This document shows, piece after piece, positions 55,801 through 64,000 of a stretch of DNA of 64,000 nucleotides; the stretch's first letter is position 1; every line of letters begins with the position of its first letter. Source of the stretch: Ephydatia muelleri (taxonomy: Eukaryota > Porifera > Demospongiae > Spongillida > Spongillidae); NCBI GenBank assembly GCA_013339895.1, contig JABACO010000014.1, forward strand, positions 1,775,046 to 1,839,045. Direction: 5' to 3'. A program made the position numbers and the translations under genes. The notes under the pieces were generated by a model, which ran no database searches, was not told where the DNA came from, and worked only from the letters and a program-made list of their open reading frames with translations.

Positions 55801-56940
55801 GTATGTTGCAAGGGGGTGCTAATTGTTATTAATTAATGCAGGCTATTTGAAACATACATAGAGTTTATTGTTTTATCTAAACGGAAGCATATGGAGTATG
55901 CAACTGTTAGGTAGAAGTTGGTGTAATGTAAAGTGATGATGTCAAAAATTCTGATTGTTGCCTGTTCACCAGAGGAAGCTCTCCTCAAAACCTTTTTATA
56001 AGTCTATCGCTATTAGGTGTGACTTCTTTTGTGTGGCACCACATGCTGCATACTGTTCACATGATTCCCTTCAGTCCCTATTTACAGCTGTACCAGCTCA
56101 GCTTGCTCCATCCCTCGATCCTCCTCCCCTCCCCTTCCCTCCCCCTCCCCTTCCCTCCCCCTCCCCTCCCCTCCCCCTCCACCACTTCATCATGAACGTC
56201 TGCATGCAATACACTGTTCAGGTAGTTTCTGACTTATCTAGGCCTGTAAGTCTTGAGCTCACCTTTCACACAAGGGACAAATTCAAAGAGTGTTAAATGC
56301 AATGGGCTATTTTTTAATACCCTTGTATCAACCAGGCCAGTGACTTTCGTGTTTAAATATGGAGAATTACATATCTCTCGTGTGTAAACCACTGAGAGAT
56401 GTTCAATGGTGCAGCAACAGCAGCAGTTATGGCAGGGCAAAGGGCATGAGGGGAAAACGAAAATGGCAGCATGGCGCAAAGCGAGGTACGATACCACTAG
56501 CAGGAGCAAAGGCGTGGCGCTAGTTACCAGGAACAAAGAACGAGGTCGCAGAAGTCTATTTGAAGCTCAATTTTTTTTTCTTTAAATGGGGGATCAAATT
56601 AAAGAAAACATGAAGAGGAATATATATAGCAAAGTCAATCAAACATAAAAGCTAATATGGAATCATTTCCTTGAAAAGGGACCTAACACATACATCATAA
56701 AATTTCCAGTAGAAATGTGTTGCGTTGAAACACAAATGTATGGGTAATTAAAAATTCAGTGCCTTACAATTCCATGACAGATACTCTGATTCTAGGGCGT
56801 AAGAAGCATTGTGTAGAGGACATTTCAGACTTCTAGCAAAAAATTTGGAAATCTTGAAAAAAAAAACATGCCTTTTTGATCCCATATATTTCAAATAGCC
56901 TGCACTAATTAATACAAATTAGCACCACCTTGCAACATAC
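55801..56940. mobile_element. 1.14-kb element with 55-bp inverted ends
   Basis: The arms at 55801-55855 and 56886-56940 begin GTATGTTGCAAGG and share GCAGGCTATTTGAAA, with a few mismatches and a one-base indel. The interior holds a pyrimidine tract (56110-56180) and a partial GGATCGTTTCC-family MITE copy (56658-56880). No transposase and no clear target duplication. Confidence 0.7.
56658..56880. mobile_element. Partial MITE copy, GGATCGTTTCC family
   Basis: Shares TTACAATTCCATGACAGATA and AGAGGACATTTCAGACTTCT with the gene A intron copy; the ends are degraded (GAAAAGGGACCTAACACATA remains). Confidence 0.7.
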
Positions 56941-57658
56941 ACATGCACTGCCATTGTTACAACGAAATACAACACATGAATATAGTTTCAAGTATGTCAC
57001 AATGGTGAAGCCATGGCATGGGAGTAGTGCACTGGGTTCTGGCACTACTATTGTACTCAATCTCAACTCCATGAATAGTGAAATACGTGTCTCAACACAT
57101 CACAATTGGGCTGTTGTGAATGATAACACAGTGTGCAACAAAATGGCTCTTTTTCCTTGGTCTAGAAATTACCATCACAAAATGGGGACTGAATGATCAA
57201 GTGTACCCTCTATGTACTATATAGATTTATTTCATTTTTTCTGAAATGAGCAGAGTTTTGAACATGCAGTGTTTAATTTTATGTGAATATTGCTGTTGAC
57301 ACACATTTGGTGGTTGACAGTAGTTCCTCAAAATGATAAACATTTGCTGAATACATTGTCACACCTGGTCCACATGTGAAATATAGCTCAGATGACACAA
57401 AGGTACATCAAACCTCACAAGTAACAATATCCAGTTGTACATTCATTCTAGACCTCACTCATCAATATTAAGTGATTACCCAGATGAATTTCACATACGT
57501 ACAACAATTTAATGCAAAAAATCAATTAATAAGGAAAGAAAACAAGAGGAAAAAACACAACACTACAAAAATGAAAATATATCTGAATCTGCTACAAATA
57601 TACACACATAATGTTTCATCTTACAATAAAACAGCACAAAATATCTCCATGTATGCAT

Positions 57659-60600
57659 TCAGTGTTCTGGATTTAGTCCATTCACAACCTCTTCAAATGT
57701 TTGGACTGTGTCTGTCAAGCCATCCTCACTCAGCGCTGCGACCACCTCTGCTGAATACATTACGCCATATTTGGCGAGCTCGTAGAGGGCGCTCTCTGAC
57801 ACAAAGTACTGTTGGTTGGCCTGTAGAAGGAGTGGGGAAGTGGACAGCAAGGGTATTTGTGTCAGCAAGGGTATTAATCTTGCCCACAGATGAGCAATGG
57901 CTCTGCTACAATCAATAATAATATTCCACAAAAAAACGTGCTTTTTATGGGTGCATTAAAATCATATCAGGAGTGGTAATACTCTTCTACCAGTAGATAA
58001 AATACAGATACAGTAGTTGACAATATTATCTCGATTGTGATGATAATTAGTTTTCAAATCAATTAGCTTAGAAGAGTTTTTAAATTTGTAGAACACAATA
58101 CAGTTGGTCAATTCTTCCTCATTAGTACAAAGAAAAATTGACAGCACACTGCTACCAGACAGCAAAATACGGTGCTATTAGTTGTCTGAGACTCCAACCT
58201 CCCAGAGCACATCTTTTAGCAAATCTACTAGAGGTTTGAGCTCTCACTGTAACACCACCCAACACCACCCAACACCACCCTGAGTGGTTTTAAAGGGACT
58301 ATCAGAATACAGTAAGAGCTCAAACCTCTAGCAATATGGGATCGTTTCCACGAAAAGGGACTTAATGCATGTTTTTTCAAGATTTCAATTTTAGAAGTCT
58401 GAAATGTCCTCTACACATTGCTTCTTACGCACTGAGAATCAAGAATCTGTCATGGAGTTGTAAGGCTCTGAATTTTAATTAGCCATACATTTCAACACAA
58501 GTGTTGCATTTCTATTGCACGTACTGGAAATTTTATAATGTATGCATTAGGTCCCTTTTCGCGAAAATGATCTCATTGACTTTAAAAGGCACCGAGTGTG
58601 TACATGTATGTGAAGTATTTGGGTGTTGATTGCACTGTTCTGACCTAAAATAAATTTCATGGTTGTTCTTTACACTAGTCGACAAATATATACACAGTAA
58701 TTAAATTTAGATTAGAATAAATTAAAATTTTAATATGCACCACCAAGCAGATTTAGGGCTCCAATTACCTGTGTGCCTTCCTGTAGGTATTCATCCATTT
58801 CCATTTTTTCCATTTTAGGTAAAGATTGGATTGTGTTGTAGTACCTTTGGTACAGACGATTCATTTAGTAACAATAACAGAGGACCACACCCACATCATT
58901 GTACGCGTCACTTACTGCTGAATGTGGGTTTTATAGCCCCTCACTTCGTTCACATAGAGGAGTTTAGAGGAGGGTGTGTCCTTGGAATACTTGGCCTCTG
59001 AAGTGGAGCAGGCATCTATGTAGGCCTGAGATATCACTGACAGACACGAATCCACCGTGGCAGACTTGTGGATGTCGAAGACAAAGTCGGGGTTCTTGAT
59101 CACATTCACCCAGAAGCGAAGTGGCAAACTGTAGGAAAAAATAGAATATGATCAGATGGAATTGCATCGTCTTATTACCCTGCAGAAACATTACATCAAG
59201 ACGACTAATCAATCATCATTGTTCAAGCAAACCTGTTGGTCTTCCATGTGTGGAGCACTTCTGGGTCTGTGATGCCCATGTCTGCTGCTTGCAGGTCCAG
59301 AAAGTCAAAGAGGTACTTGATTGGCTTTGGCAAAGGTTTCCCCCTTGGAATGCAAAATACAGCATTGAAGAGGTCATCGACGTATGGCTGGATGATGCGC
59401 TATTGAAAGAGATGTTTCGATTTTTATATTTTACTTTGTATGTGCATACATGTAGTGTTGGCTACCTTTGTGGCAAGGAGTCTAGTAAGGAATACTTCTG
59501 ACACTATCTTTCCGTGCCTCTGCTCTCCTTCCTGGCCAGACTGGGCTGCCTCTGGCTTCACCTGAAACAAGGCAAGCAGCACTCACGAGTACTGTCTTTG
59601 CAACTTTCGTTTTCACACTCTCATGTTTACATGTGGGGTAACTTGGCCACATTTCACACAAATAATGAAGTTTAGCATTTGAGTCGGTCGCTACCCTATT
59701 TTGTAATTTATGATCATTGTAGCATGAATGTATTGTATCGATGTGTGTGCTGATGTACTCACCAGGTGGTACACACGAGGGCCATCACTCATCAAAGAGA
59801 TTCGTGAGCTTTGGGCAGACATATTTGAAATGATGGTTCCAATAGTATCAAAGCCTGAAATGAAGGGAGGTGATATTAAGATGAGATTTCATGTAGTTCA
59901 TGCTAACATGCATATATGGCCATAGCAAGGACGAGGAAGGTATGAGGAAGGGGGAGAGGGGGAGAAAAGGAACGGGAGGAAAGGAAGAGAGAGGAGAGTG
60001 AAACGCAACACTGCAGCAAGCTTACTGGTCATGCTGACAGGGCGCTGGTGTCTAGGCAGCAGTGAGAACCGTGGCTGTGGGTTTTGGGATTGTCCAGATA
60101 GGCCTTAGACTGAAGAATTGAAGGTTTGAAAAAAAAGATAACTCAGGATTGGATCAATTAAGCACTTGATTTCTTTAAATGCATTACAACTACTATATAT
60201 TTAGATTGCTGTAACCGGTTAAGTAATCACATCAAAACCTCAAAATCAACATATTCAAAGCCCTCTATATTCAAGATTTTATGGCCAACAGAGCAATATT
60301 GCACCGCAGCTGCTATACTTAAGCCACTCTGTTTATCTAAACAGTTAACACTTTTGTTGTGACAACACATTAGAAAAGTTGTTTCCTGGTCATATTAGTT
60401 TTTTCAAACTTGGTTTTCCTGCAAAGTGGAATGCACTTACATGTGCAAGGCAATGATTGGCTTCGTCTGTGGAAGAGTTAATCTCATATCCATTTAAGAC
60501 TTTGAACTTCTTTTGTGAAAATCCGGTATACATCATTATACATGCGTCACTACTCCTGTATTGTCTCAGATTTTGGCCCATTATTCTCAACATAGTTTTG

Positions 60601-63600
60601 TTCCCACCCATGTCTCCCATTTAATGCCCATTCCACTTAGTGCCCACAAGTGCAGCCAGCACTATCACTCTAATTCTCATCTCATAATCACCCTCACCAT
60701 CTGATCTAGTTTGTAGTGGCCTAGGGTGTTTATCTGGATCCACTCTCCATCCCTCTCATTGCTTTCATCGTGGTCTCTTAGTGAAATGCCCGCATTCCCT
60801 CTTTTAAGCTCCAAGTCCACATCCGTCAGCTGTGGCCTGTTTGAGGTGGGGCAATTCTTGTAGAGAGCATCCAGAATCTTCTCTTTGGCCTGGGTGATGG
60901 TGTCTGAGGCTAGGAGTCTGATTGGTATGGGGTTATCTGTTCCCGTGTCCACCACACCCCTCCACTACGTTCACATCAAGGTGCTGTCTCAGTAGCTTCT
61001 CCTCACTGAGAGAATTTCTTGCTTCTCCAGTGATGACATCCACCGGACCTTTGTCTAGCTGGCTCTTGATGGCTCTGAACAAGATGAACAGAGGCTCTCC
61101 AGCGTGTTCCTGCAATGAGATGTTTCATGTGGGAACGTGAGTATGCATGATTGTGTGAGCGTGGGGTGCATTTTGGGTTGAGTAGATTCTGTTGCATGTG
61201 TACATATATTGTATGACCTGCACAGTTTTACACACACAAATTATTGCACTTGAGGGCTCCAAACGACAGTTCCCGGTTCACATTCGTTTTACATTGACTC
61301 ATCCTATGGTGCTGATGTAGCTGGCCACTTCTTTCATGTGCATGTCACGAGCACAGTGTCATAATGTGATGCTGCCTTTTATGGCTACAAGTGGCCTTGC
61401 ACACACATGCAGCGCAAGAACGTACCAGGATGAAGGGAAACAGAAGGAAGCAAAGCCAGTTGCCCAAGAGCTTCTCTGCCACTGACTCTGTTCTCCTCAG
61501 CAGCAGCTTGGGGTGGGATTTGCTGGCAGAGGTTCGCATGAGGTCACTCAAGAGAGCTGTCAGTATACTGCATGGGAAAGCATGATAAGCTAGGGCAACA
61601 CTGTGCTCTAAATGGAGAATAACACCTAATTTTGTGAATTACAATTCGGTTATGGTAAACACACTCTGGGGAAGTAGGGTATGAATTAAATTAAGCTGCA
61701 TTCTTGTACACACTGAATAAACACCTCCATGTCGGGTTGTACTACATGCAAGCACCGGTGTGTATCTTGAGCTTATATTGGCGGCAGTTGGTCGCCCGTG
61801 ATACACAAGCAAATCACACCTTAATGGTGCCAACTTACTCTGTGGCATAGGGGAGCTCGTGCTGAAGAGCTATCATCAGCATGGAGGCAAAGTTGCACCT
61901 GCAATGGTGAGGGATGACAGGCAATGAGGCGCACTGCTAGTATACATGTTTGTGTGCGTGATGACTTGAAGTGGTGCAGTCCCCATATAGCTGGGAGCTG
62001 GAGTGTGTCGCAGTGGGAGGATTTTTGGCTAGAGTACAATGATGCATGATATTGGGGGGTTTGAGAGTACATCATGTGTTTACTGATTTATGAAGTGAAT
62101 TCCCGAGATGCAATGAGGTATGATGTTAAGGGTGTAAGCAGCTTGCAACAACAGATGTGTAATCAGCCCCTTCCCCCCCCCTTCCCCCCTCCCCCCTTCC
62201 CCCTCCCCCCTTCCTCCCTCCCCCCCTTCCCCCCTCCCCCCCTTCCCCCTCCCTCCCTTCCCCCCTCCCCTGGCTATCCTTTTTACCTGTCTTGGAGTGC
62301 GAAGCGACCCTGTTGGGCCTCCAGGGTGCGTATCATGGTCAGCAAGAACTTCTTGTCCAGAAGAAGGTGTTTGAACGTCGTAACTGCCTCAAGGCTGGAT
62401 CCTCTTCCAAACCTTTATTGAAACTGTGGATTTGGTGAGGGGTGAGGGTGAGGGGTAAGGAGTGAGGGTGAGGGTGAGGGGTAAGGGGTAAGGGGTGAGG
62501 GGTAAGGGGTGAGGGGTGAGGGTAAGGGGTGAGGGTGAGGGTGAGGGGTGAGGGTGAGGGTGGGTGGGGGATGCATAGGTGGATGGAAATTTAGGCGATC
62601 AAAATATAGACACAGCTATTTGGAGAACTGGTTACCTGGACTGGTTTCAGGACAATGTGGTCATCAGAAGCAGATGGGAAAAGGAATCTCATTGCAAATG
62701 TCTGGAAGTCCCTGAAGGGATAGTTTTTATCTTGAACACTGGCCACATCATGAAGATCGGTCTGCAATTCGGTGAAGGCTGGGGAGGAGGAACGATTAAA
62801 ATGTTGTGGGCAGGGTGTGTGAATAATACTGTGTGTACAGGGTATGGTCAAGTACACATCTCCTATCATATTGTTCACCCCCCTGGGGGTAGTATGGCAG
62901 AACATTATTGTCAACCCCTGGGGGTAGTATGGCAGCACATTATTGTCAACCCCCCGGGGGAGTATGGCAGCACATTATTGTCAACCCCCTGGGATAGTAT
63001 GGCAGAACATTTATTGCACAAAGTGGAGGTGCACAAAGAAGACCAACACTGAAGAATGATATGTTATGTGGCTAGGGTAATACAGATATTGGTTTCTGTC
63101 TTAAAAATGGATAGTGTGCTTTATATGGAACAATATACCTATGAGCATCATGCATTCATTGTAACATCCACTTCTTAACTACATACAGCCATTAGTTTGG
63201 TCCAGACCATTGGTCAGGGTTTACAAAATATTGCTCTGCTGAATGTTACACACGTTTTATTGCAACTCTTCAGCCTCAGTGTCAGCTGTGCTGACTCAAC
63301 TGCATGGGGCACTTCCTTCCATACACAGATGAAGGGATGTGTGCAATTATGCCTTCGTATGGTCATGTCAAGACTCTCCCAAGCTTTGAGCAGGCCATGA
63401 ATCTCATCTGATTCCCACCTAGGTACACCTTAACACATTCAGCCCACATACAACTATGCTCGTATTCACGCTCTGTGCATTGCACCACAGCAGCTATATT
63501 TTGTGCAATACCTGCACTTAGGCACACACACACTCCACCCCCAATTAAAGTGCACCCACACACCAATGAGCGCAAAGGGCACACACCTCTCTTGCACTCA

Positions 63601-63950
63601 TCCGCCATGGCTGACTCCATGCTCTCCATCTGCATGAGCAGGCTGGCCACCTGGGCATTCTTCCTTCTGGAGCTCCTCCCGTACACCCACCACAGAGATG
63701 ATGACAATCACAACCACCACCACCAACACCAGCACACCACCTCCTCCTGCTCCTCCTGCCACAGCAGCCACAGGAAATGGTCTCTCAATGCTTCCACCAC
63801 TACCATATGATATGTACTGTAGAAATCCCACATTATACACTAGACTCAAGCCTGCAGACACCTGTTCAAGATAGTGGACATCAGGGCATTTCATTTCAAA
63901 CGCAAGATCTCTTACTGTGACATTGTAGGAAGCATTAACAGCCATGAGGT
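57659..63950 (-). CDS. PLXN: Plexin-family gene C, 3' half, reading frame broken
   Basis: Exons in transcript order: 63916-63950 (partial), 63587-63861, 62636-62778, 62287-62423, 61839-61898, 61426-61567, 60698-61109, 60026-60109, 59763-59854, 59466-59561, 59233-59399, 58916-59128, 58769-58844, 57659-57820 (TGA). All splice sites are intact and lengths mirror A and B. Motifs include [20 protein letters not shown] (arginine pair kept), [16 protein letters not shown] and [20 protein letters not shown]. Frame breaks: one extra base in the transmembrane exon (C run 63686-63688), one extra in exon 21 (CCCC 60957-60960), one missing in exon 22 (around 60092-60098), and a TAA in the paralogue frame of exon 18 (62415-62417). 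Either a recent pseudogene or indel errors near the scaffold gap. Upstream exons lie beyond the gap. Confidence 0.85.
58338..58573. mobile_element. MITE, GGATCGTTTCC family
   Basis: Inverted ends GGATCGTTTCCACGAAAAGG and CCCTTTTCGCGAAAATGATC in gene C intron 27. A second small inverted repeat (CTAGAGGTTTGAGCTCT at about 58228 against its complement near 58315) adjoins it, suggesting nested insertion. Confidence 0.78.
60283..60481. mobile_element. TTAA-type MITE, diverged copy
   Basis: Inverted and diverged relative of the element at 6602-6821 in gene B. It shares AGCAATATTGC, ATCTAAACAGTTAACAC and TCATATTAGTTT. The right end is GGAAGAG then TTAA (60478-60481). In gene C intron 21. Confidence 0.6.
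62170..62274. repeat. C/T-only tract
   Basis: About 100 bp of pyrimidines on the plus strand, right beside the exon 18 donor of gene C. Confidence 0.9.
62430..62572. repeat. GGTGAGGG/GGTAAGG repeat
   Basis: Short G-rich imperfect units (6-14 bp) just upstream of gene C exon 18. On the minus strand this gives CCTCACCC units with no extra acceptor. Confidence 0.9.
62873..63005. repeat. ~35-bp tandem repeat, 4 copies
   Basis: The unit TAGTATGGCAGCACATTATT plus GTCAACCCCCTGGGG, in gene C intron 16. Confidence 0.9.
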
Positions 63951-64000
63951 NNNNNNNNNNNNNNNNNNNNNNNNNNNNNNNNNNNNNNNNNNNNNNNNNN
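63951..64000. other. Assembly gap (N)
   Basis: Fifty N close the window. They interrupt gene C inside its exon 15 equivalent (63916-63950 encodes AVNASYNVT before the donor). Confidence 1.

Overview
The window is animal nuclear DNA. Genes are split into many exons with consensus GT-AG splice sites. Many introns are only about 50-60 bp, long introns are filled with micro- and minisatellites, DNA transposons are present, and there is a scaffold gap of N at 63951-64000. The genes are plexins (sema, PSI and IPT ectodomain, one membrane span, split RasGAP/Rho-binding cytoplasmic region), so this is a metazoan or close relative. Short introns, a short sema domain and roughly 40-45% GC would fit a sponge, but that is a guess.

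All three recognisable genes are tandem plexin paralogues on the minus strand. I call them C, A and B in the order of transcription. Gene C (57659-63950) enters from the right, cut by the gap just before its transmembrane exon, and ends at a stop at 57659. Gene A (19948-42263) is complete: my 28-exon model sums to 5520 nt, exactly 1840 codons including the stop. Gene B (1-18587) has its start and 25 exons in the window and runs off the left edge inside its GAP domain. Exon lengths and phases are almost the same in all three, so they arose by duplication of an already intron-rich gene. A and B are open throughout. C has single-base frame breaks and is either decaying or badly sequenced.

Region by region: 1-18587 is gene B, with an intron of about 6.5 kb (518-7051) that holds a decayed DIRS-like retroelement gag remnant and a MITE. 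18588-19947 is a short intergenic space. 19948-42263 is gene A, whose cytoplasmic-half introns are mostly private minisatellites; some of these produce spurious open frames of 450-760 codons. 42264-57658 is a 15 kb intergenic region dominated by a 6.7 kb foldback-type DNA transposon (43270-50011), with perfect 46-bp terminal inverted repeats, a 9-bp target duplication and two opposed arrays of a 164-bp repeat. It also holds palindromic MITEs and a stray copy of part of plexin exon 25. 57659-63950 is gene C.

Plexins are semaphorin receptors: the sema domain binds ligand and the cytoplasmic GAP acts on Rap/Ras-type GTPases. The three copies look partly diversified. A and B differ most in the sema exon and membrane region, share long near-identical blocks in the PSI/IPT exons (patchy gene conversion), and B has lost one residue of the conserved arginine pair in its GAP domain.
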